A stretch of DNA of 45,377 nucleotides from Prevotellaceae bacterium (GTDB lineage Bacteria > Bacteroidota > Bacteroidia > Bacteroidales > Bacteroidaceae): contig JAJPYQ010000027.1 of NCBI GenBank assembly GCA_021204865.1, forward strand, positions 8,048-53,424, in the 5' to 3' direction. The position numbers and the translations under genes were made by a program. The notes below the pieces were generated by a model, which was not told the DNA's origin, searched no databases, and worked only from the letters and a program-made list of their open reading frames with translations. This document shows, piece after piece, positions 1-8,330 of the stretch. Positions within the stretch are counted from its first letter, which is position 1. Every line of letters begins with the position of its first letter.

Positions 1-149
1 GACCGACTGGAATCACTCCGACGGACCGACTGGAATCGCTCCGACGGACCGACTGGAATCACTCCGACGGACCGACTGGAATCACTCCGACGGACCGACT
101 GGAATCGCTCCGACGGACCGACTGCGGCGACTCGCCGTGACCCTCCGCG
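1..149. repeat. 23-bp tandem array A (cut by window edge)
   Basis: Five copies of a 23-bp unit start at 1, 24, 47, 70 and 93, beginning GACCGACTGGAATC and ending TCCGACG, and differ only by one A/G position. A partial sixth starts at 116. It runs into a 23-bp stretch at 127-149 (GCGACTCGCCGTGA...) that matches about 17 of 23 bases of the first unit of the array at 5139. The array may continue to the left of the window. Confidence 0.95.
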
Positions 150-170
150 ACACCTAAACCTGGCCATCGC

Positions 171-201
171 TTGCATTTAACGCAGGAATTCCCTAAGTTT
201 G
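171..201 (+). promoter_or_regulatory. Bacteroidales-type promoter of the GH43 gene
   Basis: TTGC at 171-174 and TAAGTTTG at 194-201 are separated by 19 bp, fitting the TTTG-N19-21-TAnnTTTG promoter of this phylum. The start codon follows 33 nt after the -7 box. Confidence 0.7.
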
Positions 202-234
202 CAGGCGGAACACTAACTGAAACACTTATAAGCC

Positions 235-3132
235 ATGAAGAAATCCCTACTTCTCCTCCTGCTGCTCCCCTTAGCAACAGGCCTCAGGGCGCAGACGCAG
301 ATAGAGACATCCGAGCTCTCCGCGCTCTACACCACCACAACCCCCACCACGATAAGCATTCACGACCCGTCGGTGGTCTACCGCGACGGCATGTTCTACA
401 TCTGGGGCTCGCACCTGGGCATTGCCTCAAGCCAGGACCTCGTCTCGTTCAACGCCATCACCGCCGGCAGCTCCACCTTCCGCAAGCTCTCCAGCCAAGG
501 GGCGGCCTCAGGCCTTGCCTGCACCTACGCCAGCGCCTTCAACACGCAGCAGGTGACGGAGGTGAAGGGCAGGGACGGCTCGATGGTCTCAATGCCCAAC
601 TTCGACGCGGCAGCCTACTGCTGCCGCTACTCCGACGACCCCGACACGTGGCTCAGCGACGTGATGTGGGCTCCCGACATCATCTGGAACGAGCAGATGC
701 AGAAGTGGTGCATGTACCTCAGCCTGAACGGCGACAACTGGTCGAGCATCATCATCCTGCTCACCTCCGACAGCCCCACCACGGGCTTCACCTACCAGGC
801 ACCCATAGTGATGAGCGGCTTCTACGGCATCACCGTCGACGGCATCGAAGCGCCAACGTACGCGGACACCGACATGGAGATTGCCCTCGGCGAGACGCTC
901 ACCTCGACACCCACTCGCTACACCTCTGTGTCAGACGACCCTGGCAAGTACTGGCCCAACTGCATAGACCCCTGCGTCTTCTACGACGAGGAGGGGGAGC
1001 TGTGGATGACCTACGGCAGCTGGAGCGGGGGCATCTTCATGCTGAAGCTGGACAAGGAGACGGGCCTCAGGGACTACACCTACACCTACGACAGCGACTT
1101 CGACTCGAAGAAGGCGAGCGGCACGAGCGACCCCTACTTCGGCAAGAAGATAGCGGGCGGCTACTACGTGAGCGGCGAGGGAAGCTACGTGCAGCACATA
1201 GGCAAGTACTACTACCTCTTCCTCTCCTACGGCGGCTACGACCCGAACGGGGGCTACGACATGCGTGTGTTCCGCAGCACGAGCCCTGACGGTCCGTACA
1301 CCGACGCCTCAGGCAACGTGGCGACATACACCACCTGGGTGAACAACTACACGGGCACCGCCTCCTCGGCCGAGCACGGGATGCGCCTCGTGGGGGCTTA
1401 CAACGAGTGGGGTGGCATTCAGGACGTGGGCGAGCGGGCGCAAGGGCATAACTCCGCCTGCGCCGACGACCAGGGGCGCACCTTCCTGGTCTATCACACC
1501 AAGTTCAACGACGGCACGACAGGGCATCAGGTGCGGGTGCACCAGCTCTTCCTCAACCAGAAAGACTGGCTGGTCTGCTCCCCCTTCATCTACCAAGGCG
1601 AGACGGAGACCGACGAGACCATAGCCTCCTCGCAGACGTGGACAATGGACGAGCTGGCGGGAGACTACGAGGTGCTTATACACCCCTTCGGGTTCGACTA
1701 CGAGAACTACGAGGAGGTAGTGCCCTCGCTTGTCAACCTCTCCACAGACGGCAAGGTGTCGGGCGAGCTGACGGGCACGTGGGGCATAACCGAGGGCACG
1801 GACTATATGTGGATTAAGGTGGGCACTGTTACTTACTACGGCGTGTGGTGCGAGCAGTCCATCAACGGGGCTACCACTGACGACCTTAAGGAGACCTCCC
1901 TCAAAGCCGTCTCCTTCACCTCCGTGGCAAGCAGCGGCGTGCCTTTCTGGGGCTATAAGCTTGAGCCGCAGTACGCCATAGCCTGGAACTACGCCAACAT
2001 CAACCTTAAGCAGGGACAGACCGTCTCCAGCAACGTCTCCCTGATGTTCGACACGGACAACAACACCACCCTCACCTGGACAAGCTCAGAGCCTGACATC
2101 CTCAGCGAGACAGGCAAGTACAACCCCACCGACACCCAGACGGACGTGACTATGACGGCAAGGCTCGACTGCGGCGACTACTTCTGGCAGGAGGCGTACG
2201 ACGTGAAAGCGCAAGCCGCCTCAACGCCATCAGGAGACTACCTCACTGGGCTTGTGGCTTACTACGACTTCGACGAGAAGCCTACCTATAACCAGTACAA
2301 CCTCGACGAGAAGGCTACCTACGGCAAGTTCTCCTCTGGCACAGAACCCTCGCTGGAGAGCGACTGGGACAGGTTCGGGCAGGTGGTACACACCGCCTAC
2401 GGGGCTAACGGAAACAACAGCTTCGTGCGTATTGACAACCCCTTGAACGGGCAGGATATCGACGGCTTCACCGTCTCCCTCTGGGTTAAGCGCAACACGG
2501 AGGACACAGAGGATGCCCTCTGGGGCTTCTTCAACGCAGCTTCAGCCACGAGCAGCACCAGCCCCCTCTTCTTCCTGACGGGCAACTCGTACCTCGGCTA
2601 CACCGACAGGGGAGACAACTGGTTCGACATTAACTACCCCGACGCTACCTACACGGACATCCCCGTGGGAGAGTGGGCGCTCGTCACCGTGACAGTGGGG
2701 GCTGACAACAATGTCTCGCTTTACGTCAACGGCACGAAGAAGAGCAACCACACCCTCAGCTCCTCGAGCGGCTCGACGAAGCCTAAGGACTTGCCTTACA
2801 CCGAGCTTATCAACTCTGTGACGGGGCTGAGGTACTTCTACCTTGGCAACGGCTCGACGTGGGGCTCTGCCGACGCTTGCTTCGACGACCTTATGATATA
2901 CAACCGCGAGCTCTCGAGGACTGACGTGAGCGCCCTTAAGATTATGGCTAACCGTGTCACTGACTTCACCGTGGGCGAGGGCGGCACTGACGTGGAGGAC
3001 ATCTGGGCTGCTCCCTCTCAGACGCACAGCGGCAGGTATGCCGAGGGCATCTACGACCTCTCTGGCCGCCGCATAACGAAGCCCGTCAAGGGAGGCATCT
3101 ACATCCAGAACGGCAAGAAGGTAGTGTATTAG
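235..3132 (+). CDS. Secreted GH43 arabinanase/xylosidase-like hydrolase with LamG domain
   Basis: A 965-residue exported glycoside hydrolase. A signal peptide covers about residues 1-19 (poly-Leu core, then LRAQ). The GH43 five-bladed propeller spans about 40-465. I see the base aspartate in SIHDPSVV (D44), the pKa-tuning aspartate in CIDPCVF (D245) and the general acid in SGEGSYV (E315). A beta-rich C-terminal GH43 module (about 470-590), an Ig-like stretch (about 590-665) and a LamG/concanavalin-like domain (about 670-905, beginning GLVAYYDFDE) follow. The tail (GIYDLSGRRITKPVKGG...NGKKVVY) resembles Prevotella C-terminal sorting tails, so cell-surface or secreted location is inferred. Arabinan or another pentose polymer is the likely substrate, but GH43 specificity cannot be read from the sequence alone. 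The gene is monocistronic and ends one base from convergent nth. Confidence 0.88.
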   Translation: MKKSLLLLLLLPLATGLRAQTQIETSELSALYTTTTPTTISIHDPSVVYRDGMFYIWGSHLGIASSQDLVSFNAITAGSSTFRKLSSQGAASGLACTYASAFNTQQVTEVKGRDGSMVSMPNFDAAAYCCRYSDDPDTWLSDVMWAPDIIWNEQMQKWCMYLSLNGDNWSSIIILLTSDSPTTGFTYQAPIVMSGFYGITVDGIEAPTYADTDMEIALGETLTSTPTRYTSVSDDPGKYWPNCIDPCVFYDEEGELWMTYGSWSGGIFMLKLDKETGLRDYTYTYDSDFDSKKASGTSDPYFGKKIAGGYYVSGEGSYVQHIGKYYYLFLSYGGYDPNGGYDMRVFRSTSPDGPYTDASGNVATYTTWVNNYTGTASSAEHGMRLVGAYNEWGGIQDVGERAQGHNSACADDQGRTFLVYHTKFNDGTTGHQVRVHQLFLNQKDWLVCSPFIYQGETETDETIASSQTWTMDELAGDYEVLIHPFGFDYENYEEVVPSLVNLSTDGKVSGELTGTWGITEGTDYMWIKVGTVTYYGVWCEQSINGATTDDLKETSLKAVSFTSVASSGVPFWGYKLEPQYAIAWNYANINLKQGQTVSSNVSLMFDTDNNTTLTWTSSEPDILSETGKYNPTDTQTDVTMTARLDCGDYFWQEAYDVKAQAASTPSGDYLTGLVAYYDFDEKPTYNQYNLDEKATYGKFSSGTEPSLESDWDRFGQVVHTAYGANGNNSFVRIDNPLNGQDIDGFTVSLWVKRNTEDTEDALWGFFNAASATSSTSPLFFLTGNSYLGYTDRGDNWFDINYPDATYTDIPVGEWALVTVTVGADNNVSLYVNGTKKSNHTLSSSSGSTKPKDLPYTELINSVTGLRYFYLGNGSTWGSADACFDDLMIYNRELSRTDVSALKIMANRVTDFTVGEGGTDVEDIWAAPSQTHSGRYAEGIYDLSGRRITKPVKGGIYIQNGKKVVY

Positions 3133-3133
3133 C

Positions 3134-3766
3134 TTAGAGCTTCCTCTTGCAGATACCCAACAGCCCGCAGCCCTCACACTTGGGGCTGCGGGCTGTGCAT
3201 ACGTATCGACCGTGAAGGATAAGCCAGTGGTGGGCGGTGGGGATGAGCTCGTCGGGGATGTTGCGTGTAAGCTCCCGCTCCACGGTTAGGGGAGTGGTGC
3301 AGGTCTTAGGCACAAGCCCAAGGCGGTGGCTCACTCGGAAGACGTGCGTGTCCACGGGCATCCTCGCCTTCTTGAAGATGACCGCCTGAATGACGTTGGC
3401 GGTCTTCCTTCCCACGCCCGGCAGCCGCTCGAGCTCCTCCCCCGTGGCAGGCACTTCGCCCCCGAAGTCCCTAAGCAGCATCTGCGCCATCGCCACGAGG
3501 TGCTTAGCCTTGCTGTTGGGGTAGCTCACGCTCCTGACGTACTCGTAGACGACCTCAGGCGTGCTGAGGGCAAGCGTCTCGGCGTCGGGGTAGTCGGCGA
3601 AGAGCCTTGGGGTGACGAGGTTCACCCGCTTGTCGGTGCACTGTGCGCTGAGGATAACAGCCACGAGCAGCTGGAAGGGCGAGGAGTAGTGAAGCTCCGT
3701 CTCAGCCACGGGCATAGCCTCCCCGAAGTAGGCGAGCACCCTACGGTAAAGCTCTTTCTTAGTCAT
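3134..3766 (-). CDS. nth: Endonuclease III (DNA glycosylase/AP lyase)
   Basis: A 210-residue base-excision repair enzyme that removes oxidised pyrimidines and nicks abasic sites. The helix-hairpin-helix LPGVGRKTANV carries the catalytic Lys121, and VDTHVFRV carries Asp139. The [4Fe-4S] loop is complete, with C190-x6-C197-x2-C200-x5-C206. I chose the start at MTKKELY (3766) rather than the upstream ATG at 3910, because the family begins here and a promoter box lies just before it. That box ends only 7 nt from the ATG, so the mRNA may be leaderless or nearly so. The 3' end, which encodes the cluster loop, contains a perfect 14-bp inverted repeat. Confidence 0.96.
   Translation of the reverse strand: MTKKELYRRVLAYFGEAMPVAETELHYSSPFQLLVAVILSAQCTDKRVNLVTPRLFADYPDAETLALSTPEVVYEYVRSVSYPNSKAKHLVAMAQMLLRDFGGEVPATGEELERLPGVGRKTANVIQAVIFKKARMPVDTHVFRVSHRLGLVPKTCTTPLTVERELTRNIPDELIPTAHHWLILHGRYVCTARSPKCEGCGLLGICKRKL
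3160..3196. terminator. Perfect 14-bp hairpin inside the nth 3' end
   Basis: ACAGCCCGCAGCCC (3160-3173) is exactly complementary to GGGCTGCGGGCTGT (3183-3196), with a 9-nt loop. It starts 27 bp after the GH43 stop codon and lies within the iron-sulphur-loop codons of nth. There is no T-run on either side, so a terminator or RNA-end stabiliser for the GH43 transcript is inference. Confidence 0.5.
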
Positions 3767-3770
3767 CGCC

Positions 3771-3801
3771 TTGCAAAAGTACTGCCTTTCCCCTACCTTT
3801 G
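3771..3801 (+). promoter_or_regulatory. Promoter of the M64-like peptidase gene
   Basis: TTGC (3771-3774), 19 bp, then TACCTTTG (3794-3801). The ATG at 3816 follows 14 nt later, so the leader is very short. The element overlaps the opposing nth promoter. Confidence 0.75.
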
Positions 3802-3805
3802 CAAA
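3774..3805 (-). promoter_or_regulatory. Promoter of nth
   Basis: Read on the minus strand, TTTG (complement of 3802-3805), 20 bp, then TACTTTTG (complement of 3774-3781). The nth ATG starts 7 nt downstream. It almost completely overlaps the plus-strand promoter at 3771-3801. Confidence 0.75.
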
Positions 3806-3815
3806 AACCAAAGCT

Positions 3816-5093
3816 ATGAAACACTTACTCCTTACCCTCCTCCTTTGCTCCACGCTGCCCCTTATGGCACAGTTCGACGAGCACTTCACCGACCGCACCC
3901 TAAGGGTCAACTACATCTTCAGCGGGGACAACCGCCACCAGCAGATACACCTCTCGGAGCTACTGCAAAGCCCCGGCTGGTACGGGCGCAGGGTCAACCT
4001 CACCCGCCTCCAGCTCAAGGGCAACGGGCAGATAGTGATGACCGACACGCTGGGCAGGGACACGCTCTACTGCCACTCCTTCAGCAGCCTCTTCCAAGAG
4101 TGGCAGACAACGGAGGAGGCGACGAGGGTGAACAAGGCGTTCGAGAACTCCTTCCTGCTGCCCTTCCCCAAGGAGAAGTGCAAGGTTACCATCACGCTCA
4201 CCGACACCCATAACAAGGTGAGCAGCCGCCTCGAGCACGTCGTCGACCCCTCGGACATCCTCATCCGACGCACGGGCGAGAGGGGCGTGACCCCTTGGCG
4301 GTACATAAGGCAGGGCGGCAGCTCGGAGGAGTGCATCGACATAGCCTTCGTCGCCGAGGGCTACCGTGAGGAGGAGATGGAGCTGTTCTACCGGGACTGC
4401 GAGCGTGCCGTCGAGGCTATCCTCTCTCACGAGCCCTTCAAGAGCGAACAGGGGAGGCTCAACTTCGTAGCCGTCGCCTGCCCCTCAGAGGAGAGCGGCG
4501 TATCAGTGCCACGAGAGGGGCTTTGGGTAAACACCGCCCTCGGCTCGCACTACGACACGTTCTACACCGCCCGCTACAACACCATCTCTGGCGTCTTCCA
4601 CCTCTACGACCTCCTCTCGGGCATACCCTTCGAGCACATCATCGCCCTTGTCAACACCGAGAGGTACGGAGGCGGGGGCATCTACAACTCCTACCTCCTC
4701 GCCTCGGCGCACCACGAGACAATGGCACCCGTCACGGTGCACGAGTTCGGCCACTCCTTCGGAGGCTTGGGCGACGAGTACTTCTACGACGACCAGTTCG
4801 AGACCCAGTACCCAACCGACGCCGAGCCTTGGGAGCCGAACCTCACGACGCTCGTTGACTTCCAGAGCAAGTGGCAGGACATGCTCCCCGAGGGCACGCC
4901 CGTGCCCACGCCTGCTGACGGGGAGGACGTGTACACCCGGGTAGGCGTCTACGAGGGCGGCGGCTACCAGTCGAAGGGAGTCTATCGCCCCGCGCAGGAG
5001 TGCCGTATGAAGATCAACGAGGCTCCCGTCTTCTGCCCCGTCTGCGAGCGGGCCATCCGCCGCGTCATCCGCTACTACACCGAGGAGCAGTAG
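3816..5093 (+). CDS. Secreted M64-family (IgA-peptidase-like) metallopeptidase
   Basis: A 425-residue protein with a signal peptide (about 1-18, MKHLLLTLLLCSTLPLMAQ). An N-terminal beta domain is followed by the peptidase M64 domain from about residue 150. The zinc site reads HEFGHSFGGLGDEY: His309, Glu310 and His313, with the downstream GLGDEY typical of M64 supplying the third ligand. The family is named for a clostridial IgA protease, but most Bacteroidales members have unknown substrates, so I do not claim IgA cleavage. The start at 3816 fits the signal peptide and a promoter 14 nt upstream. The gene stands alone, with a composite repeat array behind it. Confidence 0.88.
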   Translation: MKHLLLTLLLCSTLPLMAQFDEHFTDRTLRVNYIFSGDNRHQQIHLSELLQSPGWYGRRVNLTRLQLKGNGQIVMTDTLGRDTLYCHSFSSLFQEWQTTEEATRVNKAFENSFLLPFPKEKCKVTITLTDTHNKVSSRLEHVVDPSDILIRRTGERGVTPWRYIRQGGSSEECIDIAFVAEGYREEEMELFYRDCERAVEAILSHEPFKSEQGRLNFVAVACPSEESGVSVPREGLWVNTALGSHYDTFYTARYNTISGVFHLYDLLSGIPFEHIIALVNTERYGGGGIYNSYLLASAHHETMAPVTVHEFGHSFGGLGDEYFYDDQFETQYPTDAEPWEPNLTTLVDFQSKWQDMLPEGTPVPTPADGEDVYTRVGVYEGGGYQSKGVYRPAQECRMKINEAPVFCPVCERAIRRVIRYYTEEQ

Positions 5094-5138
5094 CCCCCAG
5101 CCTTCTCTTACCCTTCCCCTTCTTAGGCAACCGCCGTG

Positions 5139-5393
5139 GCGACTCACGGTGAGGCTCCGTTGCGACTCACCGCAAGGCTTCGTCACGCCTGTATAAGAGG
5201 CTCCGTACAACTGCTTGTTAGCACTTCAATTGACCTGCTTGTTAGCACCTCAACGGAGGTGCTTGTTAGCACCTCAATTGACCTGCTTGTTAGCACCTCA
5301 ACGGAGGTGCTTGTTAGCAGGTGTATGAAGGGTGTTATAGAGAGACCACGAAGGGTGCTATACAGCGGCCACGAAGGGTAGCGTATAGCCGCC
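5139..5393. repeat. Composite 23/24/23-bp tandem array B
   Basis: Three sub-arrays are joined end to end between convergent genes. The first is 3 x 23 bp from 5139 (units at 5139, 5162, 5185, motif GCGACTCAC...GGCT). The second is 5 x 24 bp from 5212 (5212, 5236, 5260, 5284, 5308), each starting TGCTTGTTAGCAC, with two alternating tails, TCAATTGACC and TCAACGGAGG. The third is 3 x 23 bp from 5325 (5325, 5348, 5371, motif ACGAAGGGTGCTATA). The 24-bp units also form AGGTGCT-tgtt-AGCACCT hairpins. No gene is apparent in 5094-5410. Confidence 0.95.
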
Positions 5394-5410
5394 GGGGCGG
5401 TGCTTAGCTG

Positions 5411-5701
5411 TCAGCAGAAGATAATCTGGGTAATGACCTGCGAGCCGACCCTCTCGTTGAGGCGACGGGCGAGCAGGGTGCGCCCCATCGTGAGGTCTTG
5501 GCGCAGGGCGGGGCGCGTTATCCTGACGTAGAGGGTGGTGTTCTTGAGCCACACCCCGCTGGTGTAGCGGGCTATCGCGGGTCCCGCCACCTCGGGCCAG
5601 AGGCTCACTGCTCGGTGCTCCGCGAGAGGGGTCTCGAGGCCTTCCTGCCTAAGGTAGCGGCGTATCACGTCGCCCAAGGTCTGCGTCTGGCGCTTCTTCA
5701 T
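5411..5701 (-). CDS. DUF721 (DciA-like) protein
   Basis: A 96-residue protein of the DUF721 family. The core is recognisable: an N-terminal helix (LGDVIRRYLRQEGL), the W-x-E-VAGPAIARYTS motif, and the LYVRITRPALRQDLTMGRTLLARRLNE segment. Related proteins include DciA, which loads the replicative helicase in bacteria lacking DnaC/DnaI. That role is inferred here from family and neighbourhood, not shown. The ATG overlaps the recF stop by 4 nt (ATGA, 5698-5701), so the two are translationally coupled, and the pairing with recF fits a replication or repair role. Confidence 0.85.
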   Translation of the reverse strand: MKKRQTQTLGDVIRRYLRQEGLETPLAEHRAVSLWPEVAGPAIARYTSGVWLKNTTLYVRITRPALRQDLTMGRTLLARRLNERVGSQVITQIIFC

Positions 5702-6795
5702 AGCGAGAACTCCCCTTGGCTGACGTGGAAGAGGCGGTGCTCCTCGCCCACTCGGGAGAGGATGCGGGAGAGATGCTCCCTGTTGGTGTCGGTGAGGAAT
5801 ATCTGCCCGAAGCCGTCGCCCGAGACGAGCCTTACTATCTGCTCCACGCGGCTTGCGTCGAGCTTGTCGAACACGTCGTCGAGCAGCAGTATCGGGGTGG
5901 TGCGTGAGGCTGTGTGGGCGAGGAAGTCGAACTGGGCGAGCTTCAGGGCGATGAGGAACGTCTTGTTCTGCCCCTGGCTTCCCTCCCGCTTGATGGGGAA
6001 GCCCGCGAGCGTCATCTCCAGCTCGTCGCGGTGCGTGCCGTGCAGGGTGTAGCCCACTGCCCTGTCCTTCAGGCGGTCTCTGCGTATCACCTCCGCCAAG
6101 GGTCCCCTTTGGCAGTGGGAGACGTACGTGAGCCCTACCTGCTCCTTGCCCTGCGAGATGCGGGCGTAGTAGCTCTGGAAAGGCTCGAGGAGGCTGTCGA
6201 TGTACTGCCTTCGGGCTTGGTAGATGAGCTCCCCTTGCTTGCCCATCGCCTCTTCCCAGAGGAAGAGCAGCTCAGGGTCGGGCTCGTCCTCCTGCCTAAG
6301 GAGGGCGTTGCGCTGCTGCAGAGCCTTGTTGTAGCTGACGAGGGCTTCGAGGTAAGGCGGGCTGCACTGCGAGATGACCAAGTCCATGAACCTCCGCCTC
6401 TCCTCGCTGCCTCCCCCGATGAGCTGGCTGTCCGTGGGGGAGACAACGACCACGGGGATGAGCCCTATGTGGTCGGCGAGACGCTTGTACGCCTTCTTGC
6501 CGCGGCTGAAGGTCTTCTTCTGCCCCGGCTTGAGCCCGCAGCACACCTCCTCCGCCGAGCCGTCCTCACGCTCGTAGTGGCCCTGAAGCGTCATGAACGG
6601 CTCCCCGTGCCTCACGACAAGGCTGTCCTGGCTCGTCGTCAGGCTCTTGCACATCGAGAGGAAGAAGACAGCGTCGAGGATGTTCGTCTTCCCCTCCCCG
6701 TTTTCCCCGATGAAGCAGTTGATGCCGGGCGAAAGCTCCAGCTCCGCCTGCGCTATGTTCTTGTAGTTGATGACGGAAAGGCTCTTGAGTGTCAT
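5698..6795 (-). CDS. recF: DNA replication and repair protein RecF
   Basis: A 365-residue SMC-like ATPase that loads RecA at single-strand gaps with RecO and RecR. The Walker A motif is GENGEGKT (residues 30-37). The ABC signature region is REGSQGQNKTF and Walker B is PILLLDDVFDKLD. Length and order are normal for RecF. It is first in a two-gene operon with the DUF721 gene and is transcribed divergently from the TPR-ribH pair. Confidence 0.96.
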   Translation of the reverse strand: MTLKSLSVINYKNIAQAELELSPGINCFIGENGEGKTNILDAVFFLSMCKSLTTSQDSLVVRHGEPFMTLQGHYEREDGSAEEVCCGLKPGQKKTFSRGKKAYKRLADHIGLIPVVVVSPTDSQLIGGGSEERRRFMDLVISQCSPPYLEALVSYNKALQQRNALLRQEDEPDPELLFLWEEAMGKQGELIYQARRQYIDSLLEPFQSYYARISQGKEQVGLTYVSHCQRGPLAEVIRRDRLKDRAVGYTLHGTHRDELEMTLAGFPIKREGSQGQNKTFLIALKLAQFDFLAHTASRTTPILLLDDVFDKLDASRVEQIVRLVSGDGFGQIFLTDTNREHLSRILSRVGEEHRLFHVSQGEFSL

Positions 6796-6811
6796 AGCTA
6801 AGGGGTGGACG

Positions 6812-6842
6812 CGAAGGTATGCAAAAAGGGGCTTTCGGGAAA
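6812..6842 (-). promoter_or_regulatory. Promoter of recF-DUF721
   Basis: On the minus strand, TTTC (complement of 6839-6842), 19 bp, then TACCTTCG (complement of 6812-6819). The -7 box carries the TTCG variant. The recF ATG follows 16 nt later. Confidence 0.6.
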
Positions 6843-6857
6843 ATAAAGCCCTCGATA

Positions 6858-6889
6858 TTTCACGCCTAATGGTAATTTGGTTAACTTTG
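6858..6889 (+). promoter_or_regulatory. Promoter of the TPR protein-ribH pair
   Basis: TTTC (6858-6861), 20 bp, then TAACTTTG (6882-6889), 25 nt before the ATG at 6915. The -7 box is a full consensus match and the -33 is weak. Confidence 0.7.
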
Positions 6890-6914
6890 CACGTCTTTTA
6901 CAACAATAAGCAAT

Positions 6915-7592
6915 ATGGCAAGGAACAACAGAAGGCGGCAGAAGGCAGCGGAGAAGGAAGCCGTGGAGCAGGAGAGCTTCTTCGAGAAGCACCTGAGGCT
7001 CATAGCTGGCATAGCGGTCGTCATCGTGCTCGTCGTGGTGGCAATAGTGCTGGCACGCATCTTCATCAACAAACGTGGCGCAAAGGCGGAGCTCGCCCTC
7101 TTCCCCTGCGAGCAGTACTTCCAGCAGGGCAACTACGAGAAGGCTCTCGAGGGAGACGGGCAGCAGTGCGACGGCTTCGTCACCGTGGCTAACCAATACT
7201 CCATGACCAAGGCGGGCAATCTCGCCAAGCTCTACGCCGGCGTGTCGTACGCCCAGCTGGGCAAGTACGACGAGGCTAAGCAGTACCTCGAGAAGTTCAG
7301 CCCGAAGAAGGACGAGATGATAAGCCCCGCGGCTCTCGGTGCGCTGGGCAACACCTACGTGCAGCTTGGCGAACAGGAGAAGGGAGCCGAGACGCTGGTG
7401 AAGGCTGCCAAGAAAGCCGACAACACCGTGCTTTCGCCCCTCTTCCTCGTGCAGGCAGGCGAGGTGTACGAGTCGCTTGGCAACGTGGACAAGGCGCTTG
7501 AGCTTTACGAACAGGTGAAGAGCAACTACCGCGCCAGTGTGCAAGGCTCTGAGATAGACAAGTACATCGAGAGGGCGAAGAGCTCCAAGTGA
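6915..7592 (+). CDS. Membrane-anchored TPR protein
   Basis: A 225-residue protein with a basic, Gln/Arg-rich N-terminus, one transmembrane helix at about residues 29-50 ([22 protein letters not shown]) and tetratricopeptide-type helical repeats to the end (for example [20 protein letters not shown] and [20 protein letters not shown]). The layout resembles YfgM-type proteins, with the repeats outside the cytoplasm. TPR domains bind partner proteins, but no partner can be named. The stop overlaps the ribH start (TGATG, 7590-7594), so the pair is coupled. Confidence 0.85.
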   Translation: MARNNRRRQKAAEKEAVEQESFFEKHLRLIAGIAVVIVLVVVAIVLARIFINKRGAKAELALFPCEQYFQQGNYEKALEGDGQQCDGFVTVANQYSMTKAGNLAKLYAGVSYAQLGKYDEAKQYLEKFSPKKDEMISPAALGALGNTYVQLGEQEKGAETLVKAAKKADNTVLSPLFLVQAGEVYESLGNVDKALELYEQVKSNYRASVQGSEIDKYIERAKSSK

Positions 7593-8080
7593 TGGCGACA
7601 TCGCTCCACAATCTTTCCGACTACGACCCGCAGAGCGTCCCCTCAGCCGAGGGGATGCGCTTCGGCATCGTGGTGAGCGAGTGGAACAGCCAGGTGACTG
7701 GGGCTTTGCTCCGTGGGGCTTACGACACGCTCGTGGCTAACGGTGTGCGGGAGCAGGACATCGCGGAGATGACCGTCCCCGGCAGCTTCGAGCTGGTCTA
7801 CGGAGCTTCCCGAATGGTGCAGAGCGGCAGGTTCGACGCTGTCATCGCCCTTGGCTGCGTGATAAGGGGCGACACACCGCACTTCGACTACATCTGCCAA
7901 GGCGCGACCCAAGGCTTGGCTGCCCTCAACGAGCAGGGCAAGACCCCCGTCATCTACGGGCTGTTGACTTGCGAGACCCTCCGTCAGGCTCAGGACCGCA
8001 GCGGAGGGCAGCTCGGCAACAAGGGGGACGAGTGCGCCGTCACAGCCATCAAGATGGTGGCTTTCTCCCGCAAGATGTAA
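7592..8080 (+). CDS. ribH: 6,7-dimethyl-8-ribityllumazine synthase
   Basis: A 162-residue enzyme joining 5-amino-6-ribitylaminouracil and dihydroxybutanone phosphate in riboflavin synthesis. The substrate-binding Trp31-Asn32 (SEWNSQVT), the PGSFELV loop, the catalytic His97 in [10 protein letters not shown] and the phosphate-binding [11 protein letters not shown] segment are all present. I start it at the ATG at 7592, overlapping the upstream stop, and not at the GTG one codon earlier. No other riboflavin gene is in the window. The linkage with a TPR gene next to recF is one I recognise from Bacteroidales. Confidence 0.96.
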   Translation: MATSLHNLSDYDPQSVPSAEGMRFGIVVSEWNSQVTGALLRGAYDTLVANGVREQDIAEMTVPGSFELVYGASRMVQSGRFDAVIALGCVIRGDTPHFDYICQGATQGLAALNEQGKTPVIYGLLTCETLRQAQDRSGGQLGNKGDECAVTAIKMVAFSRKM

Positions 8081-8099
8081 TAGTTAGCAATACAGAAGC

Positions 8100-8131
8100 G
8101 AACCCCCTTAGCCGCTAAGCCAAGGGGGTTC
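8100..8131 (+). terminator. Terminator after ribH
   Basis: GAACCCCCTT (8100-8109) pairs perfectly with AAGGGGGTTC (8122-8131), 20 nt after the ribH stop. A mixed T/C stretch follows. Confidence 0.8.
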
Positions 8132-8159
8132 TCTCGTTTATGCCCTGCTTACTTGCTCG

Positions 8160-8330
8160 TGCGGTCGAAGGATTCGTCTCGTGCGGTTGAGAGAAATAGA
8201 CGCTGCGGCTGAGAGGAATAGACGCTGCGGCTGAGAGGAAAAGACGCTGCGGTCGTGGGGCATCGTCTCGCTATGTTTTCGCCAACACGTCGCTATGTTT
8301 TCGCCAACACGTCGCTATGTTTTCGCCAAC
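8160..8330. repeat. Composite 22-bp tandem array C
   Basis: Two adjacent sub-arrays, both with a 22-bp period. The first has five units starting at 8160, 8182, 8204, 8226 and 8248 (core TGCGGCTGAGAGGAA). The second has three units starting at 8269, 8291 and 8313 (core CGCTATGTTTTCGCCAAC). The last unit lies inside the 3' end of the minus-strand DUF3791 gene, whose final codons and stop (8315) are part of the repeat. This array and the terminator fill 8081-8314, which holds no gene. Confidence 0.95.

Noticed and set aside
1-149. Array A as a CRISPR or as an origin with iterons
   Set aside because: There are no spacers between units. Iterons would need an adjacent replication initiator, and the neighbour is a GH43 gene.
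3767-3910. N-terminal extension of nth to the ATG at 3910
   Set aside because: It would overlap the metallopeptidase start and both promoters, and the extra residues do not belong to the endonuclease III family.
5136-5381. An 81-codon frame with repeated LLVSTS peptides
   Set aside because: The repeats are simply the 24-bp array read in frame, and the neighbouring 23-bp sub-arrays shift frame, so there is no coding constraint.
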